Source: Ottowia beijingensis (lineage in GTDB: Bacteria > Pseudomonadota > Gammaproteobacteria > Burkholderiales > Burkholderiaceae_C). Taken from it: a DNA stretch of 64,000 nt. The notes under the pieces were generated by a model. It did not search any database. It saw nothing but the letters and a program-made list of their open reading frames with translations, and had not been told where the DNA came from. Shown here one piece after another: positions 28,235 to 36,574 of this stretch. The position numbers and the translations under genes are program-made. Positions within the stretch are counted from its first letter, which is position 1, and every line of letters starts with the position of its first letter. The DNA lies in contig NZ_JACCKX010000001.1 of assembly GCF_013423955.1 (NCBI RefSeq), positions 1,240,001 through 1,304,000 on the forward strand. The letters are read 5' to 3'.

Positions 28235-29131
28235 TCAGCGACGCCGCACCACCCAAGCATCCTGATGGTGCCAGAACCACATGGGCGCCCAGCGCAGCAC
28301 CTCGACCGGCCCAGCCAGCTCGGCCATGCGCGCCTGCACGAAACGCTCGTCGGTGAACGCCGTGCCGTACTCCTGCGCGTCGATCGCCGTCGATTCGCTC
28401 GATGGCGCGAAGAAGTAGCCCTCGGCATCCAGCGTCACCCGGGCGCGCCGCGCCGCCTCGGTGCCGTGCGTGGTGAACACCAGCAGCCCGCCAGGCTCCA
28501 CCGCATCGACCAGGCGCGCCAGCCAGCGGCCCCAGCTGGAGCGCGGCAGGTGGCTGAACAGCGACAGCACGAACACCACGCCATAGCGCCGGGGCCAAGC
28601 CACGTCCTCGGGCCGGGCGGCCGACAGGAAGCCCGGCACGCCCAGCGTGTCGCGGGCGAAGGCCACCGCGTCCGGCACCACATCCGACACCGTGACCCGC
28701 TCGGCGCCCAGCGCCTTCACCAAGTGCCGCGTGAAGCGCCCGTGGCCGCTGGCAAACTCCAGAAAGCTCCCGGCGCCCAGCAACGGCCGCTGCACCGATT
28801 CCAGCAACAGCATCAGTTCCGACAGCGTGCGCCAGCCATCGGCGAAGTAGTCGCGCAGCGGGTTCACAGACGTCGGATGCCCCGCAAAGAAGCGAAAGAT
28901 GTCATCCTGCGGCGACACCTCGCAGTTCACCCCTACCCACTCGCTGAACGCTCCCGGCAGCTGGTGGCGCTCCATCAGGTTGTGCGCTTCCAACCGGGTG
29001 ACGGGGTGACCGCGCGCCGCCGTCAGCGCCGCGGTCGCCGCCGGCGCATCGCCGGCCTGCAATGCCGCCTGCCCCTGCGCCAGATAAAGCGCTGCCTGCC
29101 GGTCATCGAAATCCGCTGTCAGACCGCCCAT
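28235..29131 (-). CDS. SAM-dependent methyltransferase, paralog A
   Basis: The 298-residue protein has a class I methyltransferase core: motif I FLEFASGHGRFTRHLVKALG, motif II region VTVSDVVPDAVAFA, motif IV YGVVFVLSLFSHLP and VEPGGLLVFTTHG. The C-terminal part holds SSESTAIDAQEYGTAF. It is about 60% identical by eye to the gene directly upstream, so the two arose by duplication. Their frames overlap by 13 bases at 29119-29131. Beside an O-antigen ABC exporter, methyltransferases often cap or decorate the polysaccharide chain end; that role is inferred here. Confidence 0.85.
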   Translation of the reverse strand: MGGLTADFDDRQAALYLAQGQAALQAGDAPAATAALTAARGHPVTRLEAHNLMERHQLPGAFSEWVGVNCEVSPQDDIFRFFAGHPTSVNPLRDYFADGWRTLSELMLLLESVQRPLLGAGSFLEFASGHGRFTRHLVKALGAERVTVSDVVPDAVAFARDTLGVPGFLSAARPEDVAWPRRYGVVFVLSLFSHLPRSSWGRWLARLVDAVEPGGLLVFTTHGTEAARRARVTLDAEGYFFAPSSESTAIDAQEYGTAFTDERFVQARMAELAGPVEVLRWAPMWFWHHQDAWVVRRR

Positions 29132-30072
29132 GCCCCCGCTCCTTCGGCGTCCGGCCGTTGCAGCACGAAGGCATCCTGGTGCGCCCAGAACCATGCCGGC
29201 TCCACCGACCAGCGCGCAGGCACCGGCACCAGCGCCTCGATCTGCGCCTGCACGAACCCCGGCGACGTGAACGCCGTGCCGTACTCCTGCACATCGATCG
29301 CCGTCGACTCGCTCGCCGCCACGAATTGAAAGCCCTGCTCGTCCAGCGTCACCCCGGCCCGCTGTGCGGCAAAGTCGCCGTGCGTGGTGAACACCAGCAC
29401 ACCGCCCGGCGCCACCGCGTCCCACAGCCTGCGCAGCCATGCGGCCCAGGTGGCGCGTGGCAGGTGGCTGAACAGCGACAGCACGAACACAAGGTCGTAA
29501 CGCCCCGGCCACGCCAACGCTGCAGGCTCCGATGTCGACACAAAGCCCCGCACCCCGAACTGCGCCGTCGAAAACGCCACCGCCCCCGGCACCACGTCCG
29601 ACACCGTCACCCGCTCGTGCCCCAGCGCCTTCACCAGATGGCGGGTGAAGCGGCCGTGCCCGCTGGCGAACTCCAGCACCTGCCTGCACCCCGACAGGCG
29701 GTGGCCGGCCCCCTCCAGCAGCAGCAGCAGTTCGGACAGCGTGCGCCAGCCGTCGGCCAGGTAGTCGCGCAGCGGGCTCGACCAGGTGCCATGCCCGGTG
29801 AAGAAGCCGAACACGTCATCGGCCGGGTCGATGTGGGCATCCAGCCCCATCCAGGGCGCAAACGCACCCGGCAGGCCATGCGTTTCGATCAGGTTGTGCG
29901 CCGCCAGCTGGGTGCCCGGCACCATCGCCGCCACGCGCAGCGCCACGGCCGCGCCGTCGCGGTCGCCCGCCGCCAGCAGCGCCTGGCCGCGGGCCAGCGC
30001 CTCCCGCGCATCGGCCTCGGGCACCGGCCCCGCCGCCGTCGCCGCCAGCAATTGCTGCAACACCATGCTCAC
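29119..30072 (-). CDS. SAM-dependent methyltransferase, paralog B
   Basis: A 317-residue sister of the downstream gene with the same motifs: VLEFASGHGRFTRHLVKALG, VTVSDVVPGAVAF, YDLVFVLSLFSHLP and SESTAIDVQEYGTAFTSP. It has an extra N-terminal helix-rich stretch with Ala-rich TPR-like character (ARGQALLAAGDRDGAAVALR). The GTG at 30072 is preferred because GGAG lies seven bases before it; the ATG at 30066 is further away. It starts three bases after the wzt stop, so wzt and both methyltransferases form one operon. Substrate unknown. Confidence 0.85.
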   Translation of the reverse strand: MSMVLQQLLAATAAGPVPEADAREALARGQALLAAGDRDGAAVALRVAAMVPGTQLAAHNLIETHGLPGAFAPWMGLDAHIDPADDVFGFFTGHGTWSSPLRDYLADGWRTLSELLLLLEGAGHRLSGCRQVLEFASGHGRFTRHLVKALGHERVTVSDVVPGAVAFSTAQFGVRGFVSTSEPAALAWPGRYDLVFVLSLFSHLPRATWAAWLRRLWDAVAPGGVLVFTTHGDFAAQRAGVTLDEQGFQFVAASESTAIDVQEYGTAFTSPGFVQAQIEALVPVPARWSVEPAWFWAHQDAFVLQRPDAEGAGAWAV

Positions 30073-30075
30073 GAT

Positions 30076-31374
30076 TCAACTCCAGGTATGGGGCAGGCGC
30101 ACCAGCCCCGGCATCAAGGTCGGCGACACGAAGCGGAAGGTCATGAACTTGAACCACAGGTCGTAGGTCACCAGGCCGCTCTCGTCGAACAGGAACACGC
30201 TGATCACGTAGTCGCCCGTGTGCAACGGCAGGTCCGGAAACGTCAGCACCGAGCGCCACGTCCTATCGCCCAGCGGCGTGGGCGCCGCGCCCTCCTCGTG
30301 CGTCGCCAGCGACGTGATGCCCACCCCGCGATCCTGCTCGATCATGAAGCCGATGTTGGGCCGCTCCTCGCCCTGGCCACGCACCACGATGGTCGCCACC
30401 AGGTCACGCGCCTGCAGCACGCGCGGCGCGCCGGGCGCATCGTCCGCATCCGGCTCGGTCAGCCCGGCCAGTTCACACGACAGGATCATGGCCGACTCGG
30501 GGCCGCGCTCGTACGGCAGCGGCGGCACGGCTGGTGAGGGCGTGGCAGACGCTGCCGCCGGCGCCGCGCTGCCGGCCGTGTCCAGCAGGCGCGAATGCTT
30601 CTCGTACGCCCCCAGCACCGACTCGGTCGGCCCGAACTCCATCACCCGCCCCGCGTCCAGCCACAGCGCCACGTCGCACAGATGGCGAATGTGGTACGGG
30701 CTGTGCGAGCAGAACAGGATCGTGCAGCCATTGCGCCGGAACTGCTCGATCCGCTCCACGCACTTCTTCTGGAAATGCTGGTCGCCCACGGCCAGCGCCT
30801 CGTCGATGATCAGCAGGTCGGGCTCCACCGCCGTCACCAGCGCGAACGCCAGCCGCACCGTCATGCCCGACGAATAGGTCTTCACCGGCCGGTCGATCGC
30901 CTCGCCGATCTCGGCGAAGGCCAGCACCTCGGGCTCCAGCGCGCGCATCTGCTCGGCCGGGATGCCGATCAGGCTGCCGCCGAAGTACAGGTTCTGCCGC
31001 CCCGTGAACTCGGGGTGAAAGCCCGCCCCCAGCTCCAGAATCGCCGTCACCCGCCCGCTGCGCGCCAGTTGCCCGCAGCTCGGCTGCAGCGTGCCGGTGA
31101 TCAGCTTCAGCAGCGTGCTCTTGCCGGCGCCGTTGCTGCCCACCACGCCCAGGCACTGGCCGCGCGCCAGCTCCAGCGACACGCCTTGCAGCGCCCAGTG
31201 GCTGCGGTGCAGCGCGCGGCCCGTCAGCAGCGACTTCAGGCGCGCGCGCGGCGAGTCGTACAGCTTGTACTCCTTGCCCACGCCGGCCAGGCGCAGCGGC
31301 AGCGGGTGGGTGTGATGGGGGCGGCTTCGGTCACCGCGCCGACCGTCCTGGTGCGCTTTGCGCCACGCAATCAA
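30076..31374 (-). CDS. wzt: O-antigen ABC transporter ATPase with C-terminal carbohydrate-binding domain
   Basis: Wzt powers export of finished polysaccharide with Wzm. The ATPase domain shows Walker A VVGSNGAGKSTLLKLI, signature YSSGMTVRLAFAL, Walker B LLIIDEALAVGD and CSHSPYHIRHLC. After a Pro/Ala linker near residue 285, a C-terminal beta-sandwich like Wzt_C binds the chain terminus. The frame begins at TTG 31374, overlapping the brnA stop. A better start may be GTG 31334 if one base is restored in the G run at 31317-31321, giving MTEAAPHHTHPLPLRL. The product is then about 419 residues. Operon partners are wzm upstream and two methyltransferases downstream. Confidence 0.9.
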   Translation of the reverse strand: MIAWRKAHQDGRRGDRSRPHHTHPLPLRLAGVGKEYKLYDSPRARLKSLLTGRALHRSHWALQGVSLELARGQCLGVVGSNGAGKSTLLKLITGTLQPSCGQLARSGRVTAILELGAGFHPEFTGRQNLYFGGSLIGIPAEQMRALEPEVLAFAEIGEAIDRPVKTYSSGMTVRLAFALVTAVEPDLLIIDEALAVGDQHFQKKCVERIEQFRRNGCTILFCSHSPYHIRHLCDVALWLDAGRVMEFGPTESVLGAYEKHSRLLDTAGSAAPAAASATPSPAVPPLPYERGPESAMILSCELAGLTEPDADDAPGAPRVLQARDLVATIVVRGQGEERPNIGFMIEQDRGVGITSLATHEEGAAPTPLGDRTWRSVLTFPDLPLHTGDYVISVFLFDESGLVTYDLWFKFMTFRFVSPTLMPGLVRLPHTWS

Positions 31375-31607
31375 GACCGCTTGTGCCGCGCAACGTATTC
31401 ATCGAGCAGTTGCCGGATCATCTTCTGATACTGCATGTGGTGCTTGCGCGCGGCTTCCTTGAAAAAATCGACGCTCTCCGAACTCAGGGCGATCGTCACC
31501 TTCGTCTGCTCGTTCTTGAGCGCCAGTTCCTCGGGCGACGGCAGGAAGTCCGGCACCAGCCGGATCGGGCCCAGCGGCTCGTCACGGTATTGAATTCGCT
31601 TGTTCAT
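31371..31607 (-). CDS. brnA: BrnA-type antitoxin
   Basis: A 78-residue ribbon-helix-helix antitoxin. The DNA-binding strand and helices are KVTIALSSESVDFFKEAARK and the C-terminal helix QYQKMIRQLLDEYVARHKRS. The start ATG 31607 lies inside the 3' end of brnT (26-base overlap), the usual toxin-first order for BrnT/BrnA. Its stop overlaps the wzt frame. It should bind and neutralise BrnT and repress the promoter. It could also be described as a CopG-like protein. Confidence 0.85.
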   Translation of the reverse strand: MNKRIQYRDEPLGPIRLVPDFLPSPEELALKNEQTKVTIALSSESVDFFKEAARKHHMQYQKMIRQLLDEYVARHKRS

Positions 31608-31884
31608 AGACAGCTTTTCCCTTGCGCCAGTAGCCCGCACCGATGATCCGGATGCGGCCCGAGCGATAAGTGAACCGGACGGTGAGGACACCTGTTCCAT
31701 CGCTATTGACGCCAAAACAGTAGTAGCGCTGCTCCAGCTGGCTGTGCGCCAAGTCTTCGGCAATGACGCGCCGCGGGTCCAGAAACGCATGCTGCGCTTC
31801 GTGGAACGACACGCCATGCGTTCGCTGGTTCGCAGTATTCTTGGCCTCGTCCCACTCAAAGCTCGGTTCACGCACGCTCAGCAT
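31582..31884 (-). CDS. brnT: BrnT-type ribonuclease toxin
   Basis: A 100-residue BrnT-family toxin with the RelE-like fold that cleaves RNA and arrests growth when unbound. Family hallmarks are FEWDEAKNTANQRTHGVSFHEAQHAFLDP (shown here in part), then YYCFGVNSDGTGVLTVRFTYRSGRIRIIGA, with the Arg/Lys-rich end YWRKGKAVYEQ. ATG 31884 is the first start giving the WDE motif near the N-terminus. It is followed by brnA. The pair sits between wzm and wzt on the same strand, an unusual place for a stress module. Confidence 0.88.
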   Translation of the reverse strand: MLSVREPSFEWDEAKNTANQRTHGVSFHEAQHAFLDPRRVIAEDLAHSQLEQRYYCFGVNSDGTGVLTVRFTYRSGRIRIIGAGYWRKGKAVYEQANSIP

Positions 31885-31961
31885 ATCACGGGTATGGCTA
31901 TAAAGCCATACACAGCCATCGCGATGCCCCGGTGCATCATCGTCGAAACCGGGCCGCGCCC

Positions 31962-32767
31962 TCACAACCAGTCCGCCAGCTGGTCGCGGCTGCGCGCCAG
32001 CGCCAGCGACAACAGGCCGGCCAGCAAGACCAGCCACACGGCCAGGGCCAGCCACACTTCGCGGCCCGGCCAGGCGCCCTGCAGCAGCGCCGACTGGTAG
32101 CCCAGGATCGGCCCCGTCATCGGGTTCAGCCACAGCAGCCAGCGCCAGCCGGCCGGAAACAGCTCGACCGGAAACAGCACCGGCGACAAGAACACCCCAG
32201 CGACAGCAGCACCGCCACCAGCTGCAGCACGTCGCGCAGCGCCGCCGCCAGAATCGCCAGCAGGTAGCCGGCCAACAGCGCCAGCACGCCCTGCAGCGCC
32301 AGCAGCGGCAGCAGCGCCCACACGCCGGGCCTGAAGTGGTGCACGCCGGCGTACAGCGGGATCAGCGCCAGCATCAGCGGCGCAAACACCGCACCGCTGG
32401 CCAGCACCGCGCGCGCCGGGAACAGCCCGGCCGGCAGCGGGTTCTTCTGCAGCATGCCGCCGGCCTCCAGCAGGCTGCCCATGCCGCGCTGCACGGCGTC
32501 GGCAAAGGCCATCCAGGCCAGCATGCCGACGATCAGGTAGGTGCCCACGCGCGCCGTCGGCGCCGCCGCGCCCAGGCGCATGCCGAACACCAGGTCGAAC
32601 ACCAGGTAATACGCCGCCACCGTCAGCAGCGGCGGCAGCCACACCCACAGCAGGCCGCCGGCCGAGCCGGCCACGCGCGCGGCGATCTCGCGCCGCGTCA
32701 GCACCGCCAGCAGGCCGCGCAGGCGCCACAGCTGGCGGCATTCGGCGCGCAGGGGCGACAGCAGCAT
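31962..32767 (-). CDS. wzm: O-antigen ABC transporter permease, frame broken
   Basis: Wzm is the membrane partner of Wzt and forms the polysaccharide channel. The 268-residue repaired product has six hydrophobic segments, the family N-terminus LAVLTRREIAARVAGSAGGLLWVWL and FDLVFGMRLG, plus the C-terminal WLLWLNPMTGPILGYQ. One base is missing near 32195 (CCCC run on the plus strand), between LLSLG and VFLSPVLFPVELFP. The start ATG is at 32767. The end of the gene and brnT are 77 bases apart; Wzt follows after the toxin-antitoxin pair. Confidence 0.9.
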
Positions 32768-32812
32768 CTATGTCCGGGGGCGGGTGGCACGCCGGCCGCA
32801 GGCGGCGACGGT

Positions 32813-33817
32813 TCAAGGCCTGGGCAGGGTCGGCGTGATCGGGGTGAAGTGATCGGCCATCAGGTTCTTCAGCGCCGCCTCGTCCAGCTGCGCGTCGGCC
32901 TCGGCCTGCTCCCACAGGCCGCGGCGCACGCGCTGGTTGATCTGCGCCGCGATCTCCTGGCGCAGCTCGGGCAGCGCCTGCTCGAAGGACTTCTGCTCGG
33001 CCGGCTTGCGCCCCAGCAGCTCGATGACGTGGTAGCCGTAGGGCGTCTTCACGGGCGCGCTCACGTCGCCCGGCTGCTTCAGCTCGAAAGCCGCGGCCTC
33101 GAAGGGCGGCACCATGCGGCCGCGGGCGAACCAGTCCAGCTCGCCGCCGCGCTGGGCGCTGCCCGGGTCGGCCGAATGCGCGCGCGCCAGGGCGGCAAAA
33201 TCGGCGCCGCCGCGCAGCTGCCCGACCAGGCGCTCGGCCTCGGCCTTCACCGCCGCGTCGTCGCTGCCGCCACTCTCCACCGTCAGCAGAATGTGGCGCA
33301 CCCGCACCTCCTCGGGCACGACAAAACGCTGCGGCTGCGCGCGGTAGGCCGAGCGGGCATAGGCCTCCTGCGCCTGCGCGTCGGGCATCTCGGCGGCCAC
33401 GCGCTGCTGCATGTAGTGCTCGACCAACGCGCGCTCGCGCGCCAGTGCGGGCTCGGCCGCCGCCGACGCGTCCAGCGCCAGGCCGGCCTGGCGGGCCTGC
33501 GCGGCCAGGGCGCGCTGCACGTACTGGCCGCGCGCAAAGCGGCGCACCTCGTCGGGCGAGACCCAGAACATGGCGCGGTTCTCGGCCGGCACCAGCTGCT
33601 CCACCAGCTGCTCCATCTCGGCGCGCGTCACGGCGCCGGCCGGGCCGGAGGCCAGCACGTCGGCGGGCGCGCCGAAGCGCGGCGCCGGCTGGGCAGCGGC
33701 CGCGGGGGCGGGGGCGGCCGACTGCGCGGCGGCGGCCAGCGGGCCGCTCAGCAGGGCCGCGCCGAGCGCCAGCGCCGCCAGGCGCGAAAAGCGGGGGCCA
33801 GACATCGAATCATTCAT
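32813..33817 (-). CDS. periplasmic parvulin-type peptidylprolyl isomerase
   Basis: The 334-residue protein has a signal peptide ending SGPLAAAAQ, a long Ala/Pro linker, a helical chaperone-like part and a parvulin domain with VRHILLTVES, ADFAALARAHSADPGSAQRG and VKTPYGYHVIELLGRKP. It would fold exported or outer-membrane proteins. Exopolysaccharide loci of this group often hold such an isomerase (called EpsD), and the position next to wzm fits that, but the assignment to one partner is a guess. The MNDSMSG start at 33817 was preferred; MSGPRF at 33805 is an alternative. Confidence 0.88.
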   Translation of the reverse strand: MNDSMSGPRFSRLAALALGAALLSGPLAAAAQSAAPAPAAAAQPAPRFGAPADVLASGPAGAVTRAEMEQLVEQLVPAENRAMFWVSPDEVRRFARGQYVQRALAAQARQAGLALDASAAAEPALARERALVEHYMQQRVAAEMPDAQAQEAYARSAYRAQPQRFVVPEEVRVRHILLTVESGGSDDAAVKAEAERLVGQLRGGADFAALARAHSADPGSAQRGGELDWFARGRMVPPFEAAAFELKQPGDVSAPVKTPYGYHVIELLGRKPAEQKSFEQALPELRQEIAAQINQRVRRGLWEQAEADAQLDEAALKNLMADHFTPITPTLPRP

Positions 33818-33880
33818 GGGGTGTGCGGGGCCGCGCGTCGGCGGCCGGAAAAAGCGCCCATCATACCGGCATGAAACACA

Positions 33881-34142
33881 GCGCGCCGACCCCTGGTGGG
33901 AGCGGGCTTGCCCGCGATCGGCCTGGTCGGCGAGCGAGGCGCCCCATCGCGGCCAAGGCCGCTCCCACGGGTTGGGCCATCGCGGCCAAGGCCGCTCCCA
34001 CGGGTTGGCGTGGCCCGGGGCGCCAACCCCTGGTGGGAGCGGGCTTGCCCGCGATCGGCCTGACCGGCGAGCGAGGCGCCCCATCGCGGCCAAGGCCGCT
34101 CCCACGGGTTGGGCCATCGCGGCCAAGGCCGCTCCCACGGGT
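33881..34142. repeat. cluster of family C REP palindromes, duplicated with a 137-base period
   Basis: Each of the two units holds one GTGGGAGCGGGCTTGCCCGC arm, one spacer with GGCGAGCGAGGCGCC and two inverse arms of the GGCCAAGGCCGCTCCCAC type. Arms start at 33895 and 34032 and the units differ by only a few bases. The array occupies the gap between the isomerase start and the surface-protein terminator. Confidence 0.9.
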
Positions 34143-34241
34143 TTTATTCAGGAGCAAATGTCGGATGGGCATGCAGCGCAAGCGAGAGCGAACGCGAGGG
34201 CCAAAAAACGGCGACGGAAGCAAGGACGAAAAACGCGGGCG

Positions 34242-34272
34242 AAAAAAAGGGCGGGTTCGAAAACCCGCCCTT
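34242..34272 (-). terminator. strong rho-independent terminator of the surface-protein gene
   Basis: An 11-bp perfect stem AAGGGCGGGTT / AACCCGCCCTT with a CGAA loop. On the minus strand it is followed by seven T residues in a row. It stands 70 bases after the stop of the gene ending at 34343, and is the clearest terminator of the window. Confidence 0.93.
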
Positions 34273-34342
34273 GGCGAAGGACCTGGTGCATCGGGCCAGC
34301 GCCTGTACCAGCGCGCCGGCCCGGCCCGCAGGCCGGCTTCGA

Positions 34343-35941
34343 TCAGTCGACCCAGCGGTGCGGCAGGGTCAGACCGTAGTTGCCGTTGGTCGCCGTGTTG
34401 ACGATCGAGGTGGCGGCGAAGCCGACCATCGGCAGACGGCCAGCGCCCAGGGCCAGGCGCGCCCAGCCTTCGGTGGACACCGGGTTGACGCGGGTGTTGG
34501 TGACCGCGCCCTGCAGCACCGAGGTGGCGCCGAAGCTGACGGTGAACACTTCGCCGCAGTTCGGCAGGCTCACGCCGGGCGAGAAGCCACCACCGGCGAC
34601 CTGGAACTGCTCTTCACGGCCAGCGGACGAGAAGTTGAGCATGATGCAGGCCTGCGGGCCCATGGCCAGCGTCTTGTTCAGCGACAGCGGCGCGTACATG
34701 TTCTGCGCCAGGGTAGGCGCCGTGGTCGTCGTCGGCGTGGCGTTGTTGGCCATGTCGGCGTTCCACACCAGGGCCGAGGCGGAGGCGGAGGCACCGTAGT
34801 TGACGGCGGCGTGGTAGCGGCGGGTCGGCTGCGACACCACCCAGTCGGTCGACATCGGCACCGCAGCGCCGGCGGCCGTGGCCACGTAGTCGTTGTACAC
34901 GGCGGAGCGCCACAGGGCGGTCGACAGGTTCCGGGCCTGGTCGATCGCGCCGGCGACGGCCTGGTCCAGCGGGGTCGACATGTCGGGCAGGTCGAACCAC
35001 AGCGGCTGGATGAGCGGCGCGGCGCCGCGCAGCAGCGGGTCGGCCGTCACGCCGTCCACCACGACACCGACCGGCGAGCCGACCTGAGGCGCGAAGATAA
35101 TGCGGCCACGGGCGCTCAGCGGGGTCTGGGCGTTATCCTGGCCCCAGCCAGCGTGGGCCACGACAGCGGTCTGGTTGCCGCTGTAGACGGCCAGCTCGGA
35201 CTGGTTGAACACGGCCCAGCTGCCCATCAGGCCACCGGTGGGTTCGAACAGGCCAGCGGCTTCGGCGCCAGCGGCGTCGACGATGTCGGTGCTCAGCACG
35301 GTCTGGAAGGCCAGGTTGTCGCAGGGGGCGACGCCGGCCTTGTGCTTGATGTTGGTGAACAGCGGGTTGGCCTTGGTGCCGCCCTCGCCGGCCACCATGT
35401 CGAGGAACGGCGGGATGTCGGCCATGTTCAGGACTTCGATGTAGCCCTCGTTGACGTTGGCGTTCTTGACGTCGGCAGCCAGGTAGGAAGCCAGGCGGTC
35501 GGTCTTGAACACGCCGGGGAAGGCGGTGGCGTCAGGGATGGTGCAGGACTTGTCGCTGGTGCTGATGGCGGCGCGGCCGGTGGCGGCGTCCTTGGCCACG
35601 GAGCCGGTCCACACGTCGCCGGGCGACAGGAAGACGGTGAAGTCCAGCACGTCGTCGGAGTTGGCGGCGCCGCGGAAACGCACCTTCACGGCCTTGCCGC
35701 GCACCAGGTCGGTGTTGGTGATGTTGAACAGCGTGCCCATGTTGCCCTGCGCCGTGAAGTAGGGCGTGAACAGCATGTGGCCGGTGGCGCCGGGGTTCAG
35801 GCTCAGGGCGGTGCTGGCCGCCAGCGTGGTGTGGCCGACGGTGTTACCGGCACCGAAGTAGGCCACGGCGTGCGCCGAGCCGGCAACGCCAAGACCGCCC
35901 AGGGCGACTGCTGCACCCAGCGCCAGAATGCTCTTTTTCAT
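34343..35941 (-). CDS. secreted or surface protein of unknown function (532 aa)
   Basis: The protein has a clean Sec signal (MKKSILALGAAVALGG to SAHA) and a mature sequence rich in Ala, Thr and Asn, unlike its neighbours. Segments TLFNITNTDLVRGKAVKVRF and LDFTVFLSPGDVWTG resemble a family of Burkholderiales proteins annotated only as cell surface protein. Four cysteines are few and widely spaced, so disulfide bonding is possible. A canonical promoter and a strong terminator enclose this single gene, and GGAG precedes ATG 35941, all consistent with high expression. It lies next to the type II secretion cluster, but neither a secretion route nor a function can be shown from the sequence. Confidence 0.75.
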   Translation of the reverse strand: MKKSILALGAAVALGGLGVAGSAHAVAYFGAGNTVGHTTLAASTALSLNPGATGHMLFTPYFTAQGNMGTLFNITNTDLVRGKAVKVRFRGAANSDDVLDFTVFLSPGDVWTGSVAKDAATGRAAISTSDKSCTIPDATAFPGVFKTDRLASYLAADVKNANVNEGYIEVLNMADIPPFLDMVAGEGGTKANPLFTNIKHKAGVAPCDNLAFQTVLSTDIVDAAGAEAAGLFEPTGGLMGSWAVFNQSELAVYSGNQTAVVAHAGWGQDNAQTPLSARGRIIFAPQVGSPVGVVVDGVTADPLLRGAAPLIQPLWFDLPDMSTPLDQAVAGAIDQARNLSTALWRSAVYNDYVATAAGAAVPMSTDWVVSQPTRRYHAAVNYGASASASALVWNADMANNATPTTTTAPTLAQNMYAPLSLNKTLAMGPQACIMLNFSSAGREEQFQVAGGGFSPGVSLPNCGEVFTVSFGATSVLQGAVTNTRVNPVSTEGWARLALGAGRLPMVGFAATSIVNTATNGNYGLTLPHRWVD

Positions 35942-36003
35942 AGCTATGACTCCATTGATAGAAAAGATTGCAAGACCCAAGCGAATCTTGGAAATGCGTG
36001 TAG

Positions 36004-36033
36004 ATGCTACCACGGCGCCCCGCGGAAACTCAA
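36004..36033 (-). promoter_or_regulatory. predicted sigma-70 promoter of the surface-protein gene
   Basis: On the minus strand TTGAGT (36028-36033) and TAGCAT (36004-36009) are separated by 18 bases and lie 63 bases before the start codon. The leader between them and ATG 35941 is A/T-rich and has GGAG at its end. Confidence 0.55.
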
Positions 36034-36115
36034 TGCGCCACGGGGGCACCGATTTTTGCGCAGTCGTTTGTTGTATTTTTAAACAGGGCGCCCGGCTGGC
36101 CTGGCGCACCGGGGT

Positions 36116-36544
36116 TTACAGGGCCTGGTAGAACCACCACTGGCCGTCTTCGCGCACCCACTGCTCGTCGATGGCGCCCACGATGTCCTGCCCGGCAAAG
36201 GGCGGGACGATCACCCGGGTGGTGAGGCGGATGCGCACGGTGCAGCGCTCGGCCTCGCAAGTGGCCTGGTGGATTTGCGCGCCGCGCCACTGGCCGGCGC
36301 TGTTGAAGCGCTTGCGGTAGTCCTTTGCTGGACGATGGCGCGGTAGCCGGGCTGGGTGTAGGTCCAGGCCTTGTCGAAGTCGCCGGCGACCAGCGCGGCC
36401 CAGCGCGCTTCGGCGCGCTGCTGCACTTGCTGCTCGGGTGTCTTGGGCTGCAGCGCGGCGCAGCCGGCCAGCGCCAGCGCGGCGGCGCCCAGCAGGGCGG
36501 CCAGCGCGGCGCGGCGGGGGTGGGCGACGGAAGGGGTGGGTCAT
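36116..36544 (-). CDS. small lipoprotein, two frame breaks
   Basis: Repairing two breaks gives a lipoprotein of about 142 residues: signal ALAALLGAAALALAGC, then KTPEQQVQQRAEARWAALVAGDFDKAWTYTQPGYR, KDYRKRFNSAGQW and a C-terminal domain ending VREDGQWWFYQAL. The later break, near 36328, is one A missing from an AAAA run. The earlier, near 36530, needs one base removed or two restored. The predicted fold is a small NTF2-like domain, judged by the DF-KAWxY and EDGQWWF pattern. No function can be given. Same strand as the surface-protein gene, 175 bases upstream of it. Confidence 0.72.
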   Translation of the reverse strand: MTHPFRRPPPPRRAGRPAGRRRAGAGRLRRAAAQDTRAASAAARRSALGRAGRRRLRQGLDLHPARLPRHRPAKDYRKRFNSAGQWRGAQIHQATCEAERCTVRIRLTTRVIVPPFAGQDIVGAIDEQWVREDGQWWFYQAL

Positions 36545-36574
36545 GGGGAAGGCTTCCTTTCAGGTTGATTCAAA

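Noticed and set aside
33881-34142. CRISPR-like array (regular repeats of 20-25 bases)
   Set aside because: The repeats are inverted pairs with palindromic arms, the spacing is uneven within units and there are no unique spacers or cas genes.
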